Shown: piece after piece, positions 10,749 to 21,150 of the stretch
How the letters are laid out: each line of letters begins with the position of its first letter
Position numbering within the stretch: position 1 is the first letter of the stretch
Translations under genes and position numbers: made by a program
The notes under the pieces: generated by a model
Told to the model about the DNA's origin: nothing
What the model saw: the letters and a program-made list of their open reading frames with translations, nothing else
Database searches by the model: none
Assembly (NCBI GenBank): GCA_031841125.1
Contig: CM063111.1
Coordinates: 45,210,955 to 45,274,954, forward strand
Source: Acanthococcus lagerstroemiae
Taxonomy: Eukaryota; Arthropoda; Insecta; Hemiptera; Eriococcidae
Direction: 5' to 3'
DNA length: 64,000 bases

Positions 10749-11340
10749 ACTGTAGCCTTTATTGTCTGCTCTGTAGAACTCATTCTTTGCCTTCCTTTCC
10801 GGTTCTTTCCCTCAACCATTCCCTCTAGCAGGAATAACAATATCCCTGGATGTCTTACATTATGAACTATAATTTTAACTCTTCTGTTTACAATTATTTT
10901 CCAAACTTCTCAATACCTCTTGTAGACGGAAAAATGGTAATAGCTGATGAAGCGGGGGAAAGATCTCAAGATCAAAAACGAGAGGGAAAAGAAACGCGAA
11001 AATTTTATGCCCCAGGTCGCATGTCCGTGAAGGTAGGCTGATGCTATTTAGCTTGCCCTTCAAGATACTTGTTCACACAAGTGAACCTTACATCGCCCAC
11101 TAAAAGGATCAACGGTTAAGACGTTCACTGAGGCCATTAGAAAATGTACAATCCGCTGCTGTGAGAATTAATGTCACTTAATAAGTTTTAAGGAACTGTC
11201 TGAAGGTCTTGTTGTTGAAACCGGAATAACGACCAGCGAATAAAATTTTTTACTGAATACTTCGTAAAGATGGGCCGAAGAAAACGAATAAGATCGGCAG
11301 CTTGCTGACCACGTGCAGTGTGCGTAAAGGCAAAACGCGT
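10749..11340. other. Unassigned sequence
   Basis: Two overlapping 62-63 codon frames (10850-11041 plus, 10875-11063 minus) have no recognisable motif. No repeat ends were found. Confidence 0.35.
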
Positions 11341-11344
11341 AAGA

Positions 11345-12600
11345 TGGTCACCTACCTAACAAATGTAGGTTTCGTTTAGGAGAATGGTACCCAGAAAATC
11401 CTCCGACGGAATCCAATGACGTGATTTCGAATGGTGTTTGTGCTGGACCCTGTTGGGATAGAAGACCAGTTTGACGACTGCGGTGTGATTTATGCCGAAT
11501 ACGGATACTTATCGCATTTACTGCAGAAGTCGTGGATAAGTGTGTCCGAATTCCGGATATAGTAGAATGGACGAATCTTGACAGCCATGTTAGTTGCGTC
11601 GATGTGCCCATAATATTGGTGCACTTTAAGGAATAATGATTGGGCGAAATCAGAAGAAATTAAAATACGTTCACGTCCTCGAACTAATTTGTAGAGTAAA
11701 TCTCCTTTTTGGTATGATACATCTGGCTGAAGTAGTTCTCCAAAGATCTTTTAATCTTGCTTGAGATCCTCCAGACCAGGTTAACAAATTTAAGAATATC
11801 CTTAGAATTCTCGAAGCTTCCCAGAACTAGGTTACGGAAGAGCGCATCCGCTTCCTGACTGGTTTTTCCTGAGGCGTAACATAAGGTGAAGTTGTACTGG
11901 GAAAGATAATATACTAGTTCTCCAAGTTCTGCATCTGTCCGCGCTTTAATACCTAAATTTTCAAGAAGGCGGTGATCTGTAAAGACGGTAAATGTAAGGC
12001 CTGACAACCAATGCTGTCAGTAACGCAGAGCTTCACGAATCACTGTACATTCAAGATAGATGACTTTCTTCCGTGCTTGAGTTGGTGTAATTTTTTTTGA
12101 AAAATATGGCACTGAATGCAGCTTGCTGTCATCTTGTTGTTTGAGAACTGCTCCGACACCTAAATTGCTATCGTCAGTCATCAGATATGTTGAACGTTTT
12201 GGATAAAAAACTGATAAAATAGGGTCTTGATACAAATATTTCTTTATATTACAAAAGACTAAGTCGCAATTGGCAGTCCATTCAAAGGGGATCTTATCTT
12301 GGCTCCAGTTGTTCTTTTCATCTGTAAGGATTTCATGACGGGTACATTCTTTCTTAAACATGATTATCCATTCATTTGCGTTATCTTTACCATCAAACTT
12401 TTCTAGAACGAAAGATTTCTGGATGGTAGAAAAGTTCATTTCCCTCTTTTCTTTCTTTTGGAGATGTTTCGCAAGTTCTTCTATGATACTGTGAAGATCC
12501 GTGGATGGTGTTCCAGAAACTGTAGGTGAATCTGATTTGATATCTTTCTCTTTTTCATTTAGATATTTTTCCCGCGGAAGACACAGTTATGTAGTCTGCA
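11345..12600 (-). pseudogene. Ty3/gypsy retrotransposon remnant with gag joined to RT/RNase H
   Basis: Read 3' to 5' along the window, the minus strand encodes a gag-like start (KFDGKDNANEWIIMFKKEC, about 12439-12310). It passes directly into the end of the reverse transcriptase and RNase H region (PFEWTANCDLVFCNIKKYL, YLMTDDSNLGVGAVLKQQ, FTVFTDHRLLENL), so protease and most of RT are deleted. After a stop at about 12010 the RNase H tail continues to 11684. At 11611-11345 the HHCC zinc-binding start of integrase follows in shifted frames (HQYYGHIDAT, then FCSKCDKY). Several stops make the copy non-functional. Probable further gag sequence extends to about 12880 with stops. Confidence 0.75.
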
Positions 12601-12880
12601 TCGAAATATACGGGAGTAACTGACGTAGGTAAGGTCAATTTGAAATTACGATACTGACCTTATTTTACTAGAGTTTTAGTGGCGTTCTTTACCGTTGGTA
12701 ATGTGCTTAAGTCCAGATGGAACTCAATCCACGACCTTCGTGCGGAAATTCGAAGGGTGGTGTCTTCTAAAAGTAAACGAATCGATTTTACTTTGATCTT
12801 CAACTTATTGGGTCCTCTCTCGTCCAGTTTGCAGCGGATCTGAACTGAGACGGGTTGTTCTATGACGAAAATTAGATTTG

Positions 12881-13312
12881 TAAGCTATAATTATATTTTT
12901 CGTAAATCGGTAATAATAAATAATCTGCGCACCTACCCTCCGTAAATTTTTCTCTTTTTTCGAGCGAGTGGGGCTTAGGAAGTACTTAGCTACTCGTATC
13001 CATCTATGTTTTGAGGTTGTTTTTTTTTGTGTGTGAAACGTAAAACTGCAAAGTCTGCTTCATTTATCGTGCTACTCTTTTCGAGTAAACTAAACGCTTT
13101 AAAAAAATCGTATTTCTTTTGCCGCCCAGCGCATCCTCTAAAAATCTGCCGCTTTCCTTCAGCCCATGCCTAAGTATGGGCCTGCAAATAATATTAGTAA
13201 TGTTAAAGTAAAAATAGGTACATACCTCTATAATTGAATCCACTTTCGTAGTCTATTACTTGGGGCTATAGCAATAATATCAATCGATCATAATATTGCG
13301 ACGTTCGCGTAA
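12881..13312. other. Unassigned AT-rich sequence
   Basis: No motif or repeat was recognised between the gypsy remnant and the pogo-like element. Confidence 0.35.
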
Positions 13313-13896
13313 TACAGTGGAAGCCGCTTATTAGAGACACGTTGGGCAAAACCGTTTTGTCCCAATTAACCGGCTGTCTCAATGAAGCGAAATAATTTTT
13401 TCATGTGTAATTATTTAGTCATGAATATAACATATAAAAATTTACTTCTAGTACATCTTACGTACCTATATTATTCAAAAAAAAGAAAATAGGAATAGAC
13501 ATCTGGCGTAAATGTTTTATGCTTTGCGCTTGAATGTAATCGGCACATGTATAAATAATATAAGGATGTTGTTGGACTATCTTCGTTACCCTCTTGCATC
13601 GATACTCTAACAGGTGGGAACTCATCATTATCAGTGTCACTACCATCAACTTCAGTTCGCGAATTCAACGCTACATACATATTACTCTCTTTACTTACCT
13701 GTACATAGAGACTCATGTTTTGCGATAAACTCCACATTCTCCTTAAAATTTTTCCCAATAAACCGCATACGTGCCTTTATATTAGCCAACCAAAGATTGC
13801 CTATCTGTGATACCTTTGATTCGGGTCTCATAGCTTTTTCCCAAATAAGCGACTGTCCCTTCTATCCGGCGTCTCTAATAAGCGGCCTCTACTGTA
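13313..13896. mobile_element. pogo/Tigger-like MITE, 580 bp, TA target duplication
   Basis: The element 13315-13894 starts cagtggaagccgcttattag and ends with its inverted form (ctaataagcggcctctactg). TA flanks both ends (13313-13314, 13895-13896). CAGTxGA...TTA-type inverted repeats and a TA duplication are standard for pogo/Tigger elements of the Tc1/mariner group. The minus-strand frames inside (13471-13758) do not show a recognisable DDE or HTH domain, so it is treated as non-autonomous. Confidence 0.8.
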
Positions 13897-13999
13897 TTAG
13901 GGTTATCGAACAATTATGAAAAAGTAACCAGCAGTATTTAAAGAAAAAAGTAGCCAGCAAGGTTTCTTTTTACATACATATGGGCGCTGTCCCGACCAT

Positions 14000-14380
14000 G
14001 CTGAAGAGGAGAGCGGGATGGGGTCAGGCAGCTGCTTTTGTCAAGAAGACGTTCGGCCGCAAGATGGAGCTGGAGTAGCAGAGACAAATGCAGCGGACAC
14101 AGCACCCTATGCCGGTACTCGCCATCTCACCAACATCGACAACGACGACGATGTCGCTGCTACCATAATATTTACAAGAAATTCTGGACCGCTTTCCTGA
14201 CCGTATCCTATGCTTCTTCACTGGTGGTTCAAAGTACAACCGATGCAGTGCTTACGCCTACTCCATAGATAATCTACTACTCTCCTTCCGACCTAAAAAC
14301 ACAGCTTCCATTTACACAGCCGAACTTCATACTATCCTACAGTGCCGAGTCACGATCTCCTCGCTCGAATATCAATGTTT
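14000..14380 (+). pseudogene. Non-LTR retrotransposon RNase H fragment
   Basis: From about 14165 the frame reads ILDRFPDRILCFFTGGSK (start of RNase H, with the first catalytic Asp replaced by Gly in the usual TDGS) and runs on to NTASIYTAELHTILQC with the catalytic Glu. It matches the element at 9365-10068 closely at the nucleotide level (cagcttccat-tacacagccgaac). It stops at about 14380, before the last part of the domain. The sequence before 14160 (AAAFVKKTFGRKM-like) may belong to the same ORF, but this is weak. Confidence 0.65.
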
Positions 14381-14497
14381 GTTACCTATCTTTTCTCAGT
14401 TTAGTTCTCCAAATACTTCTTTTTAAAGTGCTTTTAAATATCAGTGATGATATTGCATCTCTTTGCTTCAGCCCCTTGTGTGCAAATTGTCTTTTGT

Positions 14498-14670
14498 TCA
14501 GTAGTTTCTTCTAAAACTCACCTGTTCTCGTGGTTGTTGCAGATCGAGTAAATTTTTTATTCGATTTGCTGTTATCTTGGAGATTATTTTTGCTGTGGTT
14601 TGGCCTGAACTTATTGGCCTGTAATTGTCTATCTTATATTTGCTTCCTTCCTTATCCTTACTCATTATAC
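14498..14670 (-). pseudogene. Non-LTR reverse transcriptase fragment
   Basis: The minus strand encodes KYKIDNYRPISSGQTTAKI and then ISKITANRIKNLLDLQQPRE. This corresponds to the NYRPISLL and QxGFR region (RT motif 1-2) of APE-type LINEs. Only about 55 codons survive, and the orientation is opposite to the RNase H fragment just upstream. Confidence 0.75.
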
Positions 14671-15064
14671 TAAACCCCATATATGGTCTGTGGAGACTCA
14701 ATCCTATCAAAATAACGTTATTATCCGGTAATTTAAAAATTTACAATCGAAGTTTTTTGTTTTCATGCCAAAAATTCGAACCATGTGTACAAACGGAGAT
14801 TAATTGATGACTGAAGTTGATACCTACTACTCCCTAGAGCAAGTACATGATACCCGTAACAAGCTTTTCTATCTCTTCAGAACCGTTGAGAGGGAAATCA
14901 GACTCGCGGATAAATTTTTTATTTCGTATATCTAGGCCAAACAGTAGCCTTCACAGGTAGACTAGAAAAAGAGCTGAAAACCAGAGTTGAAAATGGTTGA
15001 AAAAGCTACGGGTCACTGAAAACTATACTAAAGGGAAAATTAGAATTAACAAGCAGCTAGCTGT

Positions 15065-16240
15065 TGGAAGAGGGTCAGCTGTTGACTAAAAAATTAAAGA
15101 CTAGCCTATCTCTTATTGGCGGTCATTGGAAAAGATATCAGGAAAAATACCTATTGGTAATCATGTTTAAGGTCTTTTGTTCCGGAATATAAGAGCTGAT
15201 AGGTGAAAAGTAATTGGGATGACACTACACACGCACTAACAGCACATAGTAAGTTCAAAAGGCTTCAGACTGCGAAGCTGCAGGTTTGGCAACATTCGCA
15301 CTTCGACCATCTGGTTGAAGATTTCATCCAATTTCTGAAGAGCAATTGATCAACAGATGAAAGACCAACACTACTCCTAGCTGACCCTAAAAATATCAAA
15401 TGATTAGCAAAAAATAAATTATCCACTTCTAAGTGAATGAAAACAACGTAATATTCAAGCTAGCAGATTCTCTGTTTGCTTGATAATAATTACACATAAA
15501 TAGGACATACATACGTCCTATGACTGATTTGTCTGAATAATGTTACACAAGACATCGGTACAAACATAATGTTCACTTCAACATACTGATTTACTTATAA
15601 GGTCTTTACATGCTACATATTACAACTCATTCGCTTCTCGCTACAACTGGTAACTGGCGATAGAAAACGTTCTTCTATATTACTCAATTCAACCAATTCA
15701 AGTGGCATCTTAGGATGAGGAAATTGTAACATGCGCTAAAAACTCAGTATTGATATAAGAACAACAGAAAGTCGCTTGATAATAGTTATAATTAATCATG
15801 AAATAATCAAAACAGTGTAATTCAGGAATGTTAACGGCTTCGACGGCCCTAATAAAAACTTACACAAAAAATACCCGATCAACACAGAAAAACGACAGAA
15901 CACACCGCTTATTCGAAAACCCACAGTCCTACACAGAGATAACGAGAATTTCTTTTCCGTATTATTCTGTTTAACTAATTTATAGTTTTCTCGAAAATAA
16001 GGAGCCACTGAACTAAACTGTAACTCCGATAAATGAATATTGCCGGAAAACACGCATCTGAAATGACGCGCTACTGAACTGAACTGTGACTCAGTGAATT
16101 GAGAAGATAAGAAGAATCAGGTCAACACATCTGAAATGATGCACCACTGAACGAAATGAATTCACTTCCGTGACGTCATGAGCATACTGGAAAAGTTGAA
16201 ATTTCAATTGCAATATGCTCGGCTACTAGTAGCCGACCCT
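15065..16240. mobile_element. Inserted element inside the LINE, about 1.17 kb, weak ends
   Basis: It separates LINE pieces 1 and 2. The ends share a short inverted word (agggtcagctgttg left, gccgaccct right), with a local palindrome ggctactagtagcc at the right. Inside are an 85-codon minus-strand frame (15796-16053) without known motif and about 2.4 tandem copies of a 70-bp unit near 16000-16160 (actgaact-aactgt-actc, catctgaaatga). The element type is not identified and the exact borders are uncertain. Confidence 0.45.
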
Positions 16241-16893
16241 AAAAACGAAATTAAAAGTATTAGAATGCTGTGTCATCCCAACTCTTATATACGGCGCTCA
16301 ATTGTGGGCCCTGACCAGGAACCGAATGATTGGAAACCTATTAGGAGTTAAATTAAGGGACAGAATAAGGAACAAGGATTTGAACACAGTCAAAATAATA
16401 TATGATATTGGTTATAAAACTGAAAAACTTTAATTCAACTATGCTGGGTACCAGTGGTGAGCATTTCAGGCAAGCAAGGTAAGCACCGCTTACCTTGAAA
16501 ATTTTCAAGAAAATGAGTTTTTATATAGAATATCAACTTCAACTTGTAACAAATAAATGATAATGAAACACTGGGCAAAGCAGCGACTGTATTGACGCTT
16601 ACAAAGCTTACGCTTAAGTATAATACAAATAACAAATTCATGGTAGACATATACTGTTTGGCGTTTGGCAATCCTGGTACATGTATATTTGTATAGGCCA
16701 GCGAGGTGTGCGTTGGATCTAAAACTTCTTTTGCATACTGCACGCATTGCACAATGTGCACTCCGCCTCCCTGTTAATTACCAATTCAAAAACACACTAG
16801 CATGTTCAACGTGACGAAACCTGTGCGTTTGGTTGCATCCTGGAAGCGCTTTGAGTCAGACTTGGCTCGGCTGGCTACACGCAAACGTCGAAG

Positions 16894-17163
16894 TTGACAG
16901 TGAAACGTGATTGTGTTCTTCTATTAGTCAATGCGTTATGTTTGAATGCTCTGTTTTTTTGCCCCAAAATACGCATTCGAGATCTTATTGAGAAACCGTT
17001 TTCGCGACTCACTCTTCACGAACAATTAGAAATTATTAATGGTGGGAAGCCTAAACCGGAATTACTATTTTTAAAAACTGAGCAAAAGAGAGGTGGTTCG
17101 AGTTTTTTAGAAAACATTTTGTGGTTAACCAGTTGTGAAGATGGTGGAAAACTGTTTTGTTGA
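16894..17163 (+). pseudogene. hAT transposase N-terminus (TTF/ZMYM-type zinc-finger region)
   Basis: The frame contains LIEKPFSRLTLHEQLEIING and later SFLENILWLTSCEDGGKLFC. The W...C...LFC arrangement is the start of the TTF-type zinc finger found in the ZMYM1-like group of hAT transposases, which binds the transposon ends. The start before about residue 25 is uncertain. The frame stops directly after the second cysteine, a few bases before the MITE at 17175, and the catalytic domain is absent. The copy is therefore a non-functional remnant. Confidence 0.65.
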
Positions 17164-17174
17164 CCACGTCTACT

Positions 17175-17330
17175 CAAGGACGTACCGATAGGGGGGCATT
17201 CCCCCCTGTAAGAATTTTTCACTCCGCAGTTGGGGAAATTTACAATTTCAATCATCAAGGCGGAGTTGGAAAAATCCAAAAAGTCAAAGGTTTTCTTTGC
17301 TGTGATGCTTGGGAATTTTGAGTATTCTTC
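17175..17330 (-). mobile_element. Truncated poly-G hAT-type MITE
   Basis: It starts caaggacgtaccgatagggg and carries the family words (ctgtaagaatttttcact, gttggaaaaatcc, aaaagtcaaa, gcttgggaattttga) in the reverse orientation of the 28362 copy. The other end, with its second ACGTCCCTG terminus, is missing. The terminus lies inside the hAT element. Confidence 0.65.
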
Positions 17331-17745
17331 ACAGAAAAGAATAAATGCATATTATGGAATGACCCTACACAGGGATACAACAATTTGAATAATTTCATCA
17401 ATGCCATGTTGTAGCAGCATGTTTCATACTTTTATTCTGATTTTTATTTCACCTCTACGCTTATCTCCTAGGAAAAATCACCGCACGCCACTGCTAGGTA
17501 CGTAATAAGGTCAGAGGGGGACAGATGGCTTAAAATAACAACTGAATTGACACCATACGAAAACAAAAGAGAGATATAGAGGGAGGCCAGCGATTCGATG
17601 GCGTGATGAAATCTTACAAATGGCAGGAATGGCTTGGAATAGAGATGCTAGATACCGTACACGTTGGAAGCAGACAGCGGAAGCTTATGCCCAGAGATGG
17701 GCGGATTGACCACATTCCCGTCAATCAAAGCTGTAAATAAATAAA

Positions 17746-18510
17746 AAATAAATGAATGAATAAATAGATAAACACCTAAAAACGAACAACAAAAAATCTG
17801 CATTAAGTACTCAATCGAAAAAAATATAATTATCCCTAAGCTTTAAAATATAAATATTGTGTAGGAATATATATACGTCGGTGTATTACATTCGAGAATA
17901 TTATGTTTTATACTCTAACTAAGAAAGAAAAAGAAGTTTCCTATTTCGATGGAGGCTAGAAGGTTAGAAGCTGACATCTGCTTCAGTGTGCGTCACAGCA
18001 TCATGGGTGGATAGGTACTAGGTAGATAGACGCCTTTTAATGAAAAAACCAGTTCCTGTCAGAAGTACTCTGTGCCTGTCACAAATCTTATTTACGACCA
18101 ATTTGGTCCACAACGATTCGAGTTGGAATAAGTAGATGCGTACAATGATATGTTTCTGAGGGAGACTGGTTTTAATATAACGGGGGCCATTCTACATTCT
18201 ACTCTTTCGGCCAGTACGCAATATATTTTGGTTTTCGTTGTACATACTGCATTATGTTGTAATAACTGCAACGGTCTTCAGGAGTCGGACCATCTATTCA
18301 GTCTTATTTCTGTTTTTTTATTCTTGTACAGAGAAAGTGTTTCTCTGCTACATTTCATGAATTTGTAATTCTATGTAGCTTTCATTTTGTAATTCTCTGT
18401 CACAGTCATATTGCCAGCGAAACAGAGACTAAGCTTGGTTTTCTGGATGTAGCTGATCTAAAACATTCAGCAATAATCAGCATATGCTACCTTTTATCTC
18501 CCCTATTCTG
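17746..18510. other. Unassigned sequence
   Basis: A 72-codon frame (18150-18368) with hydrophobic composition is present but has no recognisable motif. No repeats were identified. Confidence 0.3.
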
Positions 18511-18524
18511 ACGCAGGCTCATTC

Positions 18525-18592
18525 GGGGCGATTTGGGTATGCGGTGTCCCGGGGCCAATTTGGCATGCGTGCATTGCCATACGCCCCTCTAT
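18525..18592 (+). repeat. Single TIR of the 56.5-kb MITE family
   Basis: The stretch tatgcggtgtcccggggcc to ggcatgcgtgcattgccata matches the left arm of the element at 56449-56738 with several differences. No partner arm was seen. Confidence 0.6.
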
Positions 18593-19399
18593 CATCAATA
18601 CGCTACCTTTTACTCTTAGTCTCTCTGAATGACTCTTAAAATACTTATAAGAAATTACATTTGGGATGTTATTCAGGTCTTATGAAGAGGATAAAATATT
18701 GATAAGGTAAAATGCCAGTTATTGGTCAGATTTTCAGAGGGTCCTCATCCCACTGGGAATATATTAAGGGAAACAATTTTTTTTTTTTGGGGGGGGGGAG
18801 GCAATCAGTAGTTCCATCCTTCAGCTAGAACATATGTGAAGATGAAGTTGTCACAGCCTATAGGGGTTGTGCATGAAGCTGTCTAAGTTTGGTCCAACGA
18901 CTAATGTTTGGCAAACGTGCCCATTATTGGTCAGATGAGATTTTTTAATTTTCATCACCTTGTATGATATGTAGTAGGTACATATGTTACCGTCAAAGTA
19001 TAAAATTCCGACAATATGCAGAATTCCTAGACATTGTATAGAATGCGTGATTCGGTTAGGCAATGTATGGAATATCATAACTATAAATCAATTTTTAACA
19101 CATTCCCTCGGCAATGTATATAATACCTAGGCATTTTATATATTGTGGATACACGTGTTGGGCAATGTAGGTGAATATTATATTTTTGGTTTTATTCATT
19201 AAAAATACGTTGAATGAACAGACAAAGTTGATAGAATGTGAACAAACTTAAAATTAAATTCTGAATAATCATGTCAAATGGTTAATAACCCTGTGAGTAA
19301 GTACTAGAAAATAGAAAAATCACATTAAAGACTTATGTTCAAGCCCATTTTTGATCAAGTAGGCCTACTGTTTATTATTTATTACAGCATTGTAAACTA

Positions 19400-19604
19400 T
19401 TGTAGCATTTAGAATTGCAACGGATATTTTTTTTGACGCAGAGACACTTGCTTGACTGGCATTTTGTTTTGCAACCACATCTAGCAAAACCTTGACCGCT
19501 CCCTACTGATTGTGATGTTGTAACACTTCGTAAAGGAACTTCTTCTTTTGGCATATCTTTTACTTTGACAAATTCTTTCTTACAAACTGTGAACTGTGAT
19601 CTTG
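19400..19604 (-). pseudogene. Ginger/KRBA2-like transposase, C-terminal Cys-rich tail
   Basis: Continuation of the 20690-21150 fragment beyond the hAT insertion. The minus strand encodes FTVCKKEFVKVKDMPKEEV and then GQGFARCGCKTKCQSSKCLC. The CxCxxxCxxxxCxC tail is the characteristic C-terminus of KRBA2-like transposases. The reading decays by about 19400. Confidence 0.75.
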
Positions 19605-19769
19605 CATAGAGTCAGGCCCGTAGCCAGCCCATCATTTGTGACAAGGCAAGTTAAATTTCGGACAAGGCAACTTTTCCAGCTCCCCCCCTAAGTTTTTTTC
19701 ATTGAAAAATACATTTATATAATTAGGTATATATTTTTGTAAAAATTACTCTCAACAGAATGAAACTTA

Positions 19770-20165
19770 CAATTAATATATTTGTAAACGTCGCGATCGT
19801 TTCTGAAATTCACGTAAGAAATTTTCGACTTCAATTTTTTCTGTTCTTTTCTTTTCATATGGAAGTACAGTAAGATTCGACTCCCTTCCAAATAGCATGC
19901 TTTGTCTCAAGGGAGTAAGAATTCTATTTAAAACGCTGAATGTAGCTTCGCATGTGGACGAGGAACGTACAAATTATACACAAATGGTGCTATATCATTT
20001 ATAGGTCTTTTTAAATGCAACCTTTTGTTTATATAATTCAGTCAAATAATTTTTTGTAGAAATATTATTGTCGACAAAATAACGTTTGACACAGATAATC
20101 TCCTCTTGAGAAGGTTTTTGAATATTACTAATCAGACGTGAGTCGTCTTTAAAAATACATAGAAA
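19770..20165 (-). pseudogene. hAT transposase C-terminal dimerisation region
   Basis: The minus strand reads LCIFKDDSRLISNIQK, later SSSTCEATFSVLNRILTPLR and SMLFGRESNLTVLPYEKK. The SCEAxFSxLxRI...NL pattern is the hAT C-terminal dimerisation domain, which holds the final catalytic Glu region. A stop lies between the two pieces and the DDE core is missing, so the element is non-autonomous. Confidence 0.7.
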
Positions 20166-20196
20166 TCAGCGTTCATGTGTCTGAGCAAAACGCGAG

Positions 20197-20455
20197 ACAA
20201 AATGGACGCTATTCAGCAAAAGGGAACCAACTAGCAAAATCCGCTTTTTGAAAACACGTGATACGAAGTTCAAGAGCCCTGTAGAAACTATATGACATGG
20301 CGTTTACTGATAAGCTTTTTTAAACGTGAGTACACATTTATGAATCGGGGCCCAATTTCGAAGAATTCTACTTTTTACGCTCTTTCCAACGATACTAATA
20401 ACTCATTTTGTTTACAAAGGTTGGTTGGTTCCCTTTTGTTGAATAGCGTCCAAAT
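20197..20455. mobile_element. MITE nested in the hAT element, 28-bp perfect-looking TIRs
   Basis: The ends ggacgctattcagcaaaagg-gaaccaac (20201) and gttggttccc-ttttgttgaatagcgtcc (to 20451) are inverted copies with one difference. AAAT flanks both sides. It is about 250 bp, has no coding sequence and its superfamily is unknown. Confidence 0.8.
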
Positions 20456-20689
20456 GTTCTGATATGTTATCATCATCGCAGCGACCTCCTTCGAGAAGAA
20501 GTGAGAATGAAAGCAAAGGAGGGAAGGGTACGCTGTAGGTGGCAATCAGTGTAGCCAAACGGAGATGCTACTTCGCTACGTACTAGCTTCGCCAGGATGG
20601 TTAATTAAACATTTTTTGCTTGAAAATAGCAGACAACAAATTTACATTTTCTATGGTGGTATGGAAAAATAATGTTGGATGAAGATTCC

Positions 20690-21150
20690 GGTCAAAAATT
20701 ATTGTTTATCAGACCAAAAAAGACTTCAATTCTAATTTTTCATTTCTTTGCTAGCCAAAGCAAGCGCACGCCTTGTCGCTGGCTATACGGGCCTGCATAG
20801 AGTTGTTTCAGGACGCCTGTTTTTGTTCTCAACTTGTAGAATCCGTCATCTGTCACATTCATGACTACAGCCAACACATTCATAGAATCAGCACGTCCTT
20901 TGTCTACATCTGGGATGGGTACCCTCGCAGTAGTACCTTCCAAACTGGTGGGAATTTCTTATTGAATTCAATTTCATCTTCTTCGCCTGGCTTTCCAGAT
21001 TTTCCTTGGCTTTCCTTCTTCCAAACTAAATTGCTTCTTTTTTGAAACACGACCATCGTACTGTTCATCAGTAAGAAAAACACAGTTCTTAGGGCTATTA
21101 TTACGAATAGCCTCCAGCTCTTCATAAAATTTTGGTTTGAAATTCATTCT
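20690..21150 (-). pseudogene. Ginger/KRBA2-like transposase, N-terminal part and start of C-terminal part
   Basis: On the minus strand a start at about 21148 gives MNFKPKFYEELEAI, then NCVFLTDEQYDGRV, resembling the beginning of KRBA2-like (Ginger-derived) proteins. After a junction near 20960 the reading moves to GTTARVPIPDVDKGRADSMN and VLAVVMNVTDDGFYKLRTKT (20938-20800), which is the region following the integrase core. The whole integrase DDE domain is absent, so this is an internal-deletion derivative. The gene is then split at 20803/20796 by the hAT insertion and resumes at 19604. Confidence 0.7.

Larger units (their letters stand above)
16444..17501. mobile_element. hAT element inserted in the LINE, 8-bp target duplication
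   Basis: The element 16452-17493 begins cagtggtgagc and ends gcacgccactg, giving short CAGTGGYG inverted ends. It is flanked by CTGGGTAC (16444-16451) and CTAGGTAC (17494-17501), which differ at one base. Removing the element and one flank rejoins the LINE reading direction across the break. It contains the transposase N-terminus at 16894-17163 and is itself hit by a poly-G MITE at 17175. Confidence 0.8.
14880..17745 (+). pseudogene. RTE-like LINE 3' part, split by two insertions
   Basis: Three pieces of one LINE lie in order on the plus strand. Piece 1 (about 14925-15058) reads YLGQTVAFTGRLEKELKTR and SLKTILKGKLELT. Piece 2 (about 16241-16451) reads LKVLECCVIPTLIYGAQLWA, the region after the RT fingers. 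Piece 3 (17494-17709) ends RGRPAIRWRDEILQMAG and RWKQTAEAYAQRWAD with a stop, then an A-rich TAAATAAA tail to about 17745. The gaps between the pieces are inserted elements. Internal stops are few, so the copy was interrupted while still fairly intact. Confidence 0.75.
19605..20803 (-). mobile_element. hAT element inserted in the Ginger-like gene, perfect 8-bp duplication
   Basis: The element 19613-20795 (1183 bp) begins caggcccgtagccagc and ends gctggctatacgggcctg. Identical CATAGAGT copies flank it (19605-19612 and 20796-20803). CAGGCCCGTAGCCAG-type ends with 8-bp duplications are typical hAT features. It carries a hAT C-terminal remnant and a nested MITE. Removing it and one duplication brings the two Ginger-like gene parts directly together. 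Confidence 0.9.

Noticed and set aside
13471..13919. Transposase inside the pogo-like element
   Set aside because: Open frames on both strands were inspected for HTH, CENP-B-like or DDE motifs and none was convincing.
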